This document shows positions 7,501-13,697 of a DNA stretch of 64,000 bases, piece after piece (the first letter of the stretch is position 1; each line of letters opens with the position of its first letter). The stretch lies in assembly GCF_002160015.1 (NCBI RefSeq), contig NZ_NFJT01000002.1, positions 62,001-126,000 of the forward strand. Direction: 5' to 3'. The notes under the pieces were generated by a model. It was given only the letters and a program-made list of their open reading frames with translations. It did no database searches and was not told the DNA's origin. Position numbers and translations under genes: made by a program. The stretch comes from Anaerofilum sp. An201 (GTDB lineage: Bacteria; Bacillota; Clostridia; Oscillospirales; Ruminococcaceae).

Positions 7501-7520
7501 ATTGTACGGGCTTTTCGGGG
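7501..7520 (-). promoter_or_regulatory. Promoter with CCCCGAAAA box (element regulon copy 4)
   Basis: TACAAT (7506-7501) and CCCCGAAAA (7520-7512) are separated by 5 bp. The box is embedded in the palindrome CTTTTC-CCC-GAAAAG, which looks like a protein-binding site. It sits just downstream of the metallo-hydrolase stop codon. Confidence 0.72.
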
Positions 7521-7538
7521 AAAAGGAATCCTTTCTGA

Positions 7539-8627
7539 TTAAAATTCCGTTTCCACGCGCAAGTCTTCGCCATCAGAGATGAAAACGATTGTCCCGTTTT
7601 CATCTGTTCGATACAGTTCAACTTCCGCATCACGGAGCTTCGAAGTTGTCTCATCGTGCGGATGACCGTAGCTGTTGTCTTTCCCGCACATGATGACCGC
7701 ATACTGGGGCATGATTTCCCGCAACCAAGGATAGCTCGTACTGGTGCTTGAGCCGTGATGGCCGACTTTCAGTACATCCGCCGCCACATTGAACCCAGCA
7801 TCCAAAATAGCGTGTTCCGATTCCCGCTCAGCATCGCCTGCCAGCAGGAAAGATGTCTCTCCAAAATCATAACGCAAGACAATCGAGTCGTTATTAAGGT
7901 CCTCTTTGTCGATTTCGATTGGGCCGAGCACTTGAAAGGATGATTGGGTAAGCTGGAACGTCTCCCCTGCTTCGGGATACACTATGTTTACATTGTTTTT
8001 CTCGGCCGCCTCCATCATATTGCGATAACAGGCCGTGTCATTTTCAACATCGGGTTTCAGCAATGTATCGACCTCGAAATTCGTTAAAATCTCTCCAGCA
8101 CACCCGATATGGTCTTCATGAGGGTGCGTAGCCACAAAATAGTCGATTTGTTCAATGCCGAGTCCGTTAAGATACTCGATAACCAATGCCGCATCATCTC
8201 TGTTTCCGCAGTCCACCAGGATGGTATCTTCTCCGTTTTGAATCAGCGTGCTATCAGCTTGGCCTACGTTGATGAAGTGTACAACAGCTTCGCTTCCCGG
8301 CTCGGTGCTAATTTCAATCGGTTTGCTCGAAGCGGGTAAATCCAATTTGCTATGAATCGCTCCATCTCCATCTTGCATTCCGTTAAAGAAATCTTTTGTT
8401 TCCTGGAACATATTCTGTCCGATACTCCATCCGGTCTGGACAACATATCGGATATCATTCCCGGTCACACCGAACAACGATAGGGTAAACAGAAGGACGG
8501 CAACAGATAGGATGATACTTGCCACCCGCTTAGTCACACGCCAGAGCAAAGAACCTGCCAGAAGCGCAATGATGATAACCAGAATGGTGCTTTGATTGTC
8601 TGAAATATAATTGATAATGTTCTGCAT
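7539..8627 (-). CDS. Membrane-anchored ComEC-like metallo-beta-lactamase-fold hydrolase
   Basis: 362 residues. Two hydrophobic segments (about 13-35 and 38-52) anchor the protein; from about residue 110 a metallo-beta-lactamase domain follows with HFINVGQADS, the zinc motif HPHEDHIG, LLAGDAE and VGHHGSS. This pattern matches the C-terminal domain of ComEC/Rec2, which in some bacteria degrades the non-imported DNA strand. The ATG at 8627 follows AAAGGGGG; a frame extending to 8762 overlaps the promoter. It is monocistronic under a boxed promoter. It lacks the ComEC transmembrane channel, so it is a stand-alone hydrolase, possibly a nuclease or phosphodiesterase at the membrane. Substrate unknown. 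Confidence 0.82.
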   Translation of the reverse strand: MQNIINYISDNQSTILVIIIALLAGSLLWRVTKRVASIILSVAVLLFTLSLFGVTGNDIRYVVQTGWSIGQNMFQETKDFFNGMQDGDGAIHSKLDLPASSKPIEISTEPGSEAVVHFINVGQADSTLIQNGEDTILVDCGNRDDAALVIEYLNGLGIEQIDYFVATHPHEDHIGCAGEILTNFEVDTLLKPDVENDTACYRNMMEAAEKNNVNIVYPEAGETFQLTQSSFQVLGPIEIDKEDLNNDSIVLRYDFGETSFLLAGDAERESEHAILDAGFNVAADVLKVGHHGSSTSTSYPWLREIMPQYAVIMCGKDNSYGHPHDETTSKLRDAEVELYRTDENGTIVFISDGEDLRVETEF

Positions 8628-8665
8628 GGCAGAACCCCCTTTCGAAAGAGAATATTCTAATACAA

Positions 8666-8693
8666 ATGGTAGACGCTTTTCGGGAAAACGCAA
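8666..8693 (-). promoter_or_regulatory. Promoter with CCCGAAAA box (element regulon copy 5)
   Basis: TTGCGT (8693-8688), 16 bp spacer, TACCAT (8671-8666). The spacer holds TCCCGAAAA (8685-8677) 5 bp from the -10, one base short of the CCCC consensus, in the palindrome GTTTTC-CC-GAAAAG. It drives the metallo-hydrolase gene. Confidence 0.65.
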
Positions 8694-8710
8694 TTTGATG
8701 AATAGAAGAA

Positions 8711-8730
8711 GGCCGGAAGTTAATCCGGCC
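8711..8730 (-). terminator. Intrinsic terminator after the DUF262 gene
   Basis: GGCCGGA/TCCGGCC, loop of 6, followed by TTCTTCTATT on the minus strand. The T-run is weak. Confidence 0.65.
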
Positions 8731-8737
8731 CTCAAAA

Positions 8738-9547
8738 TCAATTCTTCTTCGATGCGATACATTCCGCCAGCAGGTGCTCGGCCTTTTCAATGACTTTTTC
8801 GGATACCGGCCGGCCACCACGGTTCAGCATCAGGAACACACGCAAGACCATTTCCCGGTCCGCGTTTCGCAATTCCGCCAACGCTGTGTTGGCATCCAGG
8901 AAACGGCGACGGTCCCGTCCGCTCAGCTCGTTATACATGACCCCCCGATATTCGAGTCGGTTCTCGTAGAAATCCAGAAGAGTCAGCAGCCGCTGTTTTC
9001 CGTCCACGATTTCGTAGCTCAAGCCATCTTTATGCCACTCTTCATCGGTACGCTGCCGGAAAACAAACCGTCCGATATCGGCGCCCATGAAAATCGAATC
9101 CAGCAGGCTCTCCTTGTCTTCTTGTGTCCAGACGCGCTCTCGCTGATAATCCGGTTCAAAATCTACCCCGGCAAAAATGTGCCGGTAAATCAGTGATTCA
9201 ATGGTCAGATTACTATACGAGAGCCGGATGTCCTCGTTACTTGAAAACGATGTGCTGCCCGGCATCTTCGGGCGAAGAGAAATCCAGGCAACAACCTGTT
9301 CCCGAATATCCGGCTTTTTCTGGGTCATGTCTACATCCCTTACGACATATACAAGACCGTCTTCAATGACTTCCAGCACAGTCGTTTCCGGCCAGGCCCC
9401 ATGAACCACTGTGGCGCCAACAGGGAAATAGTATGTAGGCTTACCGGCGAACTTGGCCTGTGTCAGTGCGTCCTTGATGTCGCTCTTTTTCTTGGCTTCA
9501 TCTTTTTCCCGCAGTTTTTCCGGTGATTCCTTTTTAGTTCTCCGCAT
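8738..9547 (-). CDS. DUF262 (DGQQR-motif) family protein
   Basis: 269 residues. After a charged N-terminus and a small beta-rich region (residues about 35-95) comes a DUF262-like, ParB-fold domain. It shows the family's substrate-binding stretch DFEPDYQRERVWTQEDKESLLDSIFMG and the signature IVDGKQRLLTLLDF, the DGQQR motif with Lys for the first Gln. DUF262 domains in GmrSD, BrxU and SspE bind and hydrolyse nucleotides to gate a partner nuclease in anti-phage defence. Here no DUF1524 HNH half is fused or adjacent, so any effector would be elsewhere. The gene overlaps the zinc-ribbon ORF upstream by 14 nt, so the two are co-translated. Defence is an inference. Confidence 0.8.
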   Translation of the reverse strand: MRRTKKESPEKLREKDEAKKKSDIKDALTQAKFAGKPTYYFPVGATVVHGAWPETTVLEVIEDGLVYVVRDVDMTQKKPDIREQVVAWISLRPKMPGSTSFSSNEDIRLSYSNLTIESLIYRHIFAGVDFEPDYQRERVWTQEDKESLLDSIFMGADIGRFVFRQRTDEEWHKDGLSYEIVDGKQRLLTLLDFYENRLEYRGVMYNELSGRDRRRFLDANTALAELRNADREMVLRVFLMLNRGGRPVSEKVIEKAEHLLAECIASKKN

Positions 9548-9704
9548 TTTCTGCTTCCTCCAAATCTTTTAGAATATCGTAAAAATCCGCCCAGTGTGGG
9601 CAGGTATTGCTCTCGCCGGTTATAAAGATACCAGTCTGAGCGTTTCCGCAGGTGTGGTCGTTTGGGTCAAACCATCCACATCCGCCGCAGCGTTTTTCTT
9701 CCAT
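9534..9704 (-). CDS. Small CxxC zinc-ribbon-like protein, 56 aa
   Basis: An ATG at 9704 preceded by GGAGGTAAAG opens a 56-codon frame beginning MEEKRCGGCGWFDPNDHTCG and later reading NTCPHWADFYD. Four cysteines plus histidines suggest a single zinc site. The frame overlaps the DUF262 start (9547) by 14 nt, a sign of translational coupling. It is the first gene after the boxed promoter and hairpin leader B. No known family is recognised. It could be a regulator or partner of the DUF262 protein. Confidence 0.75.
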   Translation of the reverse strand: MEEKRCGGCGWFDPNDHTCGNAQTGIFITGESNTCPHWADFYDILKDLEEAENAEN

Positions 9705-9731
9705 CCTTTACCTCCAGATTTATATGTAATA

Positions 9732-9791
9732 CAAAGAAAAATGCGGATGCCGCACCATTTTCGTGGCACAGCATCCGCATTCAATTCTTTG
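9732..9791 (-). ncRNA. 60-nt 5'-leader hairpin RNA, copy B
   Basis: Same architecture and length as copy A at 7116-7175. The outer stem is CAAAGAA/TTCTTTG. The inner stem is a perfect 10 bp, ATGCGGATGC/GCATCCGCAT. The loop contains TGCCACGAAAATGGTGCG. Relative to copy A, an A-T pair is replaced by G-C and the G-U by G-C, so pairing is preserved despite sequence change. It starts close to the predicted transcript start and ends 27 nt before the zinc-ribbon ATG at 9704. A T-rich run after the stem allows termination or attenuation. Confidence 0.75.
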
Positions 9792-9799
9792 ATAGGAAC

Positions 9800-9828
9800 A
9801 TTATATATCGTTTTTCGGGGCGAGACAA
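9800..9828 (-). promoter_or_regulatory. Promoter with CCCCGAAAA box (element regulon copy 6)
   Basis: TTGTCT (9828-9823), 17 bp spacer, TATAAT (9805-9800). CCCCGAAAA (9820-9812) lies 6 bp upstream of the -10. It fires into hairpin B and the zinc-ribbon/DUF262 pair and overlaps the region just after the integrase stop. Confidence 0.75.
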
Positions 9829-9833
9829 TCCCC

Positions 9834-11186
9834 TCAGAGTGCCTCTGCAAGGAATTTGCCCACAAGCTCCGGGTCCATTACTCCGAAAAGCGTTTTCAAT
9901 GATTCCTGCGTAATTCCCTCTGCAACGGCCTTTTGCACAATTTGACGGTATACTTTTTTACTTTCCTTCTGCCGTTTCGGCGAAATTCCCTGCACGGCGC
10001 CAGTCATCTGCTCTGCAATAATATGTACATAAGTGTCATAGGTGAAGCTCGCACTCTTGTGGCCGAGGATTTTTGAGAGGACTTTAATGTCTGCCCCATT
10101 CCGAATCATCATGCTCGCAAAGCTGTGTCTTAGCGTGTGCGGCCCGTTTGGATTTTCGATTTCAGCACGCCGGCAGATGGCCTTATAAGAGGTCAGCAAG
10201 GAGCTATATGGGATAGTTACGTTCTCTTCACCACTGATAAGATTTGCATTTGGATTCTTTTTGCAGCGACGCACCAAACTGGAAGCGGCCCTGTATGCTG
10301 TATCCTCCCCAAGAGGAACATATCGGTCGCCACTGTCAGTTTTCGTTTTTTCCGAGTTGTACTGGACCATCGACCGGAACGTCGGGCTTTCGTCATCCAT
10401 ATCATAATACGCAACGGATGTGCGATGAATATGGATACGACGCTTCTCAAGGTCAACGTCTGCCGCTGTCAGTGCGGCCGCTTCACCAATACGCATCCCC
10501 GTGAAGAGCACAAGAACAAACGCATCGGCATGTTTGTACACGGGAAATCCATTCTTGGTCTGAGCGTAAGCAGCTTTCTCAAAACGGATAATCTCATCAT
10601 CCGTAAAAAAACGCATCTCATTCTGTGTCGGGCTTTGAACCGCCGTCGGCTTTTTCACCTTGGCACACGGATTCGTTCGAATCAATCGGTCTTCCACGGC
10701 CTGCTCAAGGCAATCCTTCAGGTGAATTACCGTTTTTTCGACCGTCCTTGGCGCCAGCGGTTTGCCTGTCCATGGGCTGTCGTTATTCAACAGCGCATTC
10801 ACCATTCTGGTCTGGATGACACTTACGGTCAGCTCACTCAGACGCAGGTTTCCGATGGTCGGAATAATTTGATTCGTAATGGTTCTACATAGGCGTGTGT
10901 AGGTAGATTGGCGTACGCTCTTGGCATCTCTCTTGTAGACCTTGGCCCACCACATAATGTAGTCTTTCAGATAAGGGTCATTTCCAAAGGCAGATGCATC
11001 ACCGACCCGGCGACGGTATTCCATTCCTCGCTCGTAGGCTTCCTTTTTAGTGTTTCCTGTAAACGCCTTGTATTTCGTCCGGCCATTCTCGTATGTACCA
11101 GCGGGGATTTTGTATAGATATTTGCCTCCTACTTGGGAAAAATAGCCTTCTCCCTTTACCCCTCGATTCGCCTTCTTTCTCGCCAT
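9834..11186 (-). CDS. int: Tyrosine recombinase (integrase)
   Basis: A 450-residue phage/ICE-type integrase. An N-terminal arm-binding region and SAM-like core-binding domain (about 75-190) precede the catalytic domain. Active-site residues are visible: Arg in TGMRIGEA (about 231), HTLRHSFAS (about 351), the His of LGHKS (about 374) and the nucleophile Tyr in TYVHI (about 385). It catalyses integration and excision. The ATG at 11186 follows AAAGGAG. It is the last gene before a tRNA array, transcribed away from it, the usual position of an integrase at an element end. About 60 extra residues after the catalytic Tyr are unusual and unassigned. Confidence 0.95.
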   Translation of the reverse strand: MARKKANRGVKGEGYFSQVGGKYLYKIPAGTYENGRTKYKAFTGNTKKEAYERGMEYRRRVGDASAFGNDPYLKDYIMWWAKVYKRDAKSVRQSTYTRLCRTITNQIIPTIGNLRLSELTVSVIQTRMVNALLNNDSPWTGKPLAPRTVEKTVIHLKDCLEQAVEDRLIRTNPCAKVKKPTAVQSPTQNEMRFFTDDEIIRFEKAAYAQTKNGFPVYKHADAFVLVLFTGMRIGEAAALTAADVDLEKRRIHIHRTSVAYYDMDDESPTFRSMVQYNSEKTKTDSGDRYVPLGEDTAYRAASSLVRRCKKNPNANLISGEENVTIPYSSLLTSYKAICRRAEIENPNGPHTLRHSFASMMIRNGADIKVLSKILGHKSASFTYDTYVHIIAEQMTGAVQGISPKRQKESKKVYRQIVQKAVAEGITQESLKTLFGVMDPELVGKFLAEAL

Positions 11187-11225
11187 TTTCTTTTTTCTCC
11201 TTTCCAGACTCTGTCCAAAATAGCA

Positions 11226-11254
11226 ACAATAAATTTCGTTTTTAAGTTTTTCAA
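11226..11254 (-). promoter_or_regulatory. Integrase promoter
   Basis: TTGAAA (11254-11249), 17 bp, TATTGT (11231-11226) on the minus strand, about 40 bp before the integrase ATG. No CCCCGAAAA box, so integrase expression is separate from the shared-box set. Confidence 0.65.
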
Positions 11255-11517
11255 AAATCCATTAACGCTATCGCCGTCAAAGAATTCATCAGAAATGGGG
11301 GCTCTCTTTGTGCAATAAGGAGAATCTGCAAAAAAATCCCCCGAAATCGGCCTTTTCGAATGAAAAACCAGCTGCATTGATGGAATTCTGAAAAACGAGT
11401 ATGTCTTACAGTGTTGCTATCTCCAAAAAATAGCGTACATCTTAGTACAAATGAGTACAGATAGATGTTTTTGTTTTCCGGTTTACGACGTTCGCAAAAC
11501 GCACGGAAAAAAGAAAA
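11255..11517. other. Element-end non-coding region with helically phased GTAC repeats
   Basis: About 260 bp between the integrase promoter and the tRNA-operon terminator holds no credible gene. It contains three GTAC tetranucleotides at 11435, 11445 and 11455, exactly 10 bp apart, so they face one side of the helix. Their position beside an integrase and a tRNA suits integrase/excisionase arm sites or an operator. No exact attachment core could be recognised, because the other end of the element is outside the window. Confidence 0.5.
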
Positions 11518-11560
11518 AAGTGCCGAGAAATACTGATAAACACAGCATTTCTCGACACTT
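11518..11560 (-). terminator. Terminator of the tRNA operon
   Basis: AAGTGTCGAGAAAT/ATTTCTCGGCACTT form a 14-bp stem (one G-U), followed by TTTTTTCTTTTTT on the minus strand, 8 nt after the last tRNA. Confidence 0.9.
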
Positions 11561-11567
11561 TTTACTT

Positions 11568-11643
11568 TGGTGCCTCCGGACGGAATCGAACCATCGACAC
11601 GGGGATTTTCAGTCCCCTGCTCTACCAACTGAGCTACAGAGGC
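11568..11643 (-). tRNA. tRNA-Phe(GAA)
   Basis: A cloverleaf with encoded CCA: acceptor GCCTCTG/CGGAGGC, anticodon loop CTGAAAA, T-arm GATGG/CCGTC. It is the last tRNA of the array and the closest to the integrase. Its T-arm differs from that of the other tRNA-Phe in the array (ATTGG/CCGAT), which could mark a 3' end replaced by element integration. Confidence 0.96.
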
Positions 11644-11648
11644 ACATT

Positions 11649-11725
11649 TGGCGACCCGGATGGGGCTCGAACCCACGACCTCCAGCGTGACAGGCTGGCG
11701 TACTAACCGACTGTACTACCGGGCC
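11649..11725 (-). tRNA. tRNA-Asp(GTC)
   Basis: Acceptor GGCCCGG/CCGGGTC, anticodon loop CTGTCAC, T-loop TTCGAGC and encoded CCA. Identical to the copy at 11922-11998. Confidence 0.96.
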
Positions 11726-11757
11726 AAATGTGCTGCGGAGGAAATTCCTCCGCAGTG

Positions 11758-11833
11758 TGGAGCGGGTTACGAGGCTCGAACTCGCTACCTCCACCTTGGC
11801 AAGGTGGCGCTCTACCAGATGAGCTAAACCCGC
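11758..11833 (-). tRNA. tRNA-Gly(GCC)
   Basis: Acceptor GCGGGTT/AACCCGC, anticodon loop TTGCCAA, encoded CCA. First of three identical glycine tRNA genes in the array when read from the left. Confidence 0.96.
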
Positions 11834-11840
11834 AAAAAAG

Positions 11841-11916
11841 TGGTGCCTCCGATCGGAATCGAACCAATGACACGGGGATTTTCAGTCCCCTGCTCTACCA
11901 ACTGAGCTACAGAGGC
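11841..11916 (-). tRNA. tRNA-Phe(GAA)
   Basis: Acceptor GCCTCTG/CGGAGGC, anticodon loop CTGAAAA, T-arm ATTGG/CCGAT, encoded CCA. It differs from the integrase-proximal copy only in the T-arm region. Confidence 0.96.
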
Positions 11917-11921
11917 AAATC

Positions 11922-11998
11922 TGGCGACCCGGATGGGGCTCGAACCCACGACCTCCAGCGTGACAGGCTGGCGTACTAACCGACTGTACTACCGGGCC
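11922..11998 (-). tRNA. tRNA-Asp(GTC)
   Basis: Same sequence as 11649-11725. The Phe-Asp order is repeated, indicating a tandem duplication within the array. Confidence 0.96.
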
Positions 11999-12004
11999 AG
12001 ATCT

Positions 12005-12080
12005 TGGTGGAAGTTAACGGGCTCGAACCGCTGACCCTCTGCTTGTAAGGCAGATGCTCTCCCAGCTGAGCTAAACTTCC
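12005..12080 (-). tRNA. tRNA-Val(TAC)
   Basis: Acceptor GGAAGTT/AACTTCC, anticodon loop CTTACAA, encoded CCA. The only valine tRNA in the array. Confidence 0.96.
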
Positions 12081-12085
12081 ACAGA

Positions 12086-12161
12086 TGGAGCGGGTTACGA
12101 GGCTCGAACTCGCTACCTCCACCTTGGCAAGGTGGCGCTCTACCAGATGAGCTAAACCCGC
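12086..12161 (-). tRNA. tRNA-Gly(GCC)
   Basis: Identical to the other GCC glycine tRNAs of this array; the anticodon loop TTGCCAA and CCA end are encoded. Confidence 0.96.
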
Positions 12162-12199
12162 AGATAAAAGCCGGAGCCAAGCGGAAACTGACAAAAAAA

Positions 12200-12275
12200 T
12201 GGAGCGGGTTACGAGGCTCGAACTCGCTACCTCCACCTTGGCAAGGTGGCGCTCTACCAGATGAGCTAAACCCGC
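12200..12275 (-). tRNA. tRNA-Gly(GCC)
   Basis: First gene of the array in transcription order, about 55 bp downstream of the promoter at 12330-12358. Same sequence as the two other Gly copies. Confidence 0.96.
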
Positions 12276-12329
12276 ATTTGCTTGTCAATTTCTTCTGGTT
12301 CCTGGCCGCCGCTCTTAGCGACGTGTGTT

Positions 12330-12358
12330 ATTTTACAACATCCATTCCGATTTGTCAA
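12330..12358 (-). promoter_or_regulatory. tRNA operon promoter
   Basis: TTGACA (12358-12353), 17 bp, TAAAAT (12335-12330) on the minus strand upstream of the eight-tRNA array. Confidence 0.85.
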
Positions 12359-12412
12359 CACGTTTTTTGAACTTTTTTGCATTTGTGCAAAAAATTCCCT
12401 TTCCAAAATACA

Positions 12413-12444
12413 GAAGGGCCGGTCTGCACAGGGACCGGCCCTTC
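12413..12444 (-). terminator. Terminator after the importer binding-protein gene
   Basis: A twelve-base-pair stem GAAGGGCCGGTC/GACCGGCCCTTC, then TGTATTTT on the minus strand. It ends transcription of the gene at 12514-13602. Confidence 0.75.
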
Positions 12445-12454
12445 CGATACGCCC

Positions 12455-12513
12455 AAACGCCTTCCCCTGCCGGGGAGAAGGCGTTCGGACGGGGGCAAGC
12501 ACCAGCGGTTTTG
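12455..12513 (+). repeat. Partial copy of the dispersed non-coding repeat
   Basis: CCTTCCCCTGCCGGGGAGAA, then an acGGGGGCAAGCACC-AGCGGTTTTG-like stretch, resembles the middle of the copy at 21933-22085. It abuts the stop codon of the binding-protein gene and lies beside the terminator at 12413-12444, as the other copies lie beside hairpins. Confidence 0.55.
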
Positions 12514-13602
12514 TCAGCCGTCCATCAGCTGGGTGAGCTGCTCGTCGGTCAGCTCCATGTGATAGAACAGGCTGTAGAACTCCTTCACATAGCTTTCCAG
12601 TCCGTCGCTGTACTGGTCGGGATACAGGATGCTGCCCACCCAGTCCAGGCCGATCAGACGGTTCGGGCCCATCGGACGGTCCACCCAGGCAAACGGGGCC
12701 TTGGGCACGCCGTACACCTGCCCTTTCTGCACCGCCTCCACATTGGCGTACAGCGGATCGTCCATCAGTTCCTGCGCCGCCTGGGAGGCGGTGAGGTCCT
12801 GCTTGGGCTCGCCGTTCACAAAGATGTATGCGGGGTTCCAGCCCAGGATCTGCTCGGCCGACACCTGCACGCGGGAACCGCTCTCGATTTCCAGCTTGGC
12901 CACGTTGTCGGCGCCCAGCAGCTCGAACACCTCGGCCGACACAGACCCCACCGGCGCGGTCTCCAGCGAACCCACGCCGTTGCCGTAGTATACGGTGGGC
13001 CCGTTTTCGGGATGATCGACGGCGCGGTCCAGCGCGGCACGGGCGTAGTCGGCCAGCCTGGCGGCCTGCTCCTCCTCGGCCAGCAGCTTGCCCAGGAATT
13101 CATACGCCTCGGGCGAGTCCTCCAGCGCGCTGCTGACCATCACCACCGGAATGCCCAGCTGCTCCTGCAGCTTGTCCGCCTTTTCGATCGACGCCTCGTT
13201 CAGCGATCCCATCTGGATGCACAGGTCGGGCGCGTCCGCGATGATGGCTTCCAGGTTCACCGAGTCCCCCATCCCGTACACCGGCAGATCGACGTACTCG
13301 GGCAGGATGTAGGGTGCTTCCTGGTCATTGAAGGAATAGTTCCAGCCCAGCAGCTTGTCCGGCGCCAGGGTGTAGACGGTGAGGGAGCCCACCGGGTCGG
13401 TGCAGTAGACAGACTTCACCACATCCACGTCCTCCGCCAGCTGGATCTCGCGTCCGGCCATGTCGGTGAACGGAACGACTTCTTCCTGCGAAGAGGCGGG
13501 GGCGCTGGAAGAGGTGGAGGAGGGCGGTGTACTGGACGAAGCGGGTGCACAGGCTGTCAGCAAAACCGCCAATGCCGCACCCAGAATGGCAATGCGTTTC
13601 AT
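12514..13602 (-). CDS. BtuF/FepB-type substrate-binding lipoprotein, probably molybdate/tungstate
   Basis: A 362-residue lipoprotein: signal peptide ending in LLTAC, a Ser/Thr/Pro linker, then the two-lobed class III binding fold (PF01497 type) with DMAGREIQL, VGSLTVYTLAPDKLLGWNYS and APDLCIQMGS. Family members deliver B12, ferric siderophores, heme or, in the MolBCA type, molybdate/tungstate to an ABC permease. It is divergent from its cognate permease and ATPase genes (13821-15580), which head the selenium/molybdenum hydroxylase maturation operon, and it lies opposite a ModE-like palindrome; I therefore favour molybdate or tungstate. The ATG at 13602 follows GAGGAAA. Ligand identity is inference; the family is firm. 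Confidence 0.85.
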   Translation of the reverse strand: MKRIAILGAALAVLLTACAPASSSTPPSSTSSSAPASSQEEVVPFTDMAGREIQLAEDVDVVKSVYCTDPVGSLTVYTLAPDKLLGWNYSFNDQEAPYILPEYVDLPVYGMGDSVNLEAIIADAPDLCIQMGSLNEASIEKADKLQEQLGIPVVMVSSALEDSPEAYEFLGKLLAEEEQAARLADYARAALDRAVDHPENGPTVYYGNGVGSLETAPVGSVSAEVFELLGADNVAKLEIESGSRVQVSAEQILGWNPAYIFVNGEPKQDLTASQAAQELMDDPLYANVEAVQKGQVYGVPKAPFAWVDRPMGPNRLIGLDWVGSILYPDQYSDGLESYVKEFYSLFYHMELTDEQLTQLMDG

Positions 13603-13653
13603 GATGTTTCCTCACTTTCTGTGTACTTTCGCCAAAAATTGACGCCGCAGGGC

Positions 13654-13682
13654 TTGCACATTTTTAGCAAAAGCGTTATACT
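13654..13682 (+). promoter_or_regulatory. Promoter of the SDMH maturation operon
   Basis: TTGCAC (13654-13659), 17 bp, TATACT (13677-13682). The predicted start near 13689 coincides with that of the opposing promoter, so each transcript would cross the other promoter. Confidence 0.65.
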
Positions 13683-13697
13683 TTTACAAGAATAACA
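13674..13697. promoter_or_regulatory. ModE-like palindromic operator
   Basis: CGTTATAC-N8-GAATAACA: GTTAT and ATAAC separated by 12 bp, covering the -10 of the plus promoter and reaching the -10 of the minus promoter. From memory, the E. coli modA ModE site has the same GTTAT-N12-ATAAC geometry. A regulator bound here would control both the binding protein and the permease/maturation operon. Confidence 0.5.

Noticed and set aside
11341-11360. Plus-strand CCCCCGAAATCGG sequence resembling the element's promoter box
   Set aside because: Opposite orientation, no -10 hexamer at the 5-6 bp spacing, and only partial match; not counted with the six sites.
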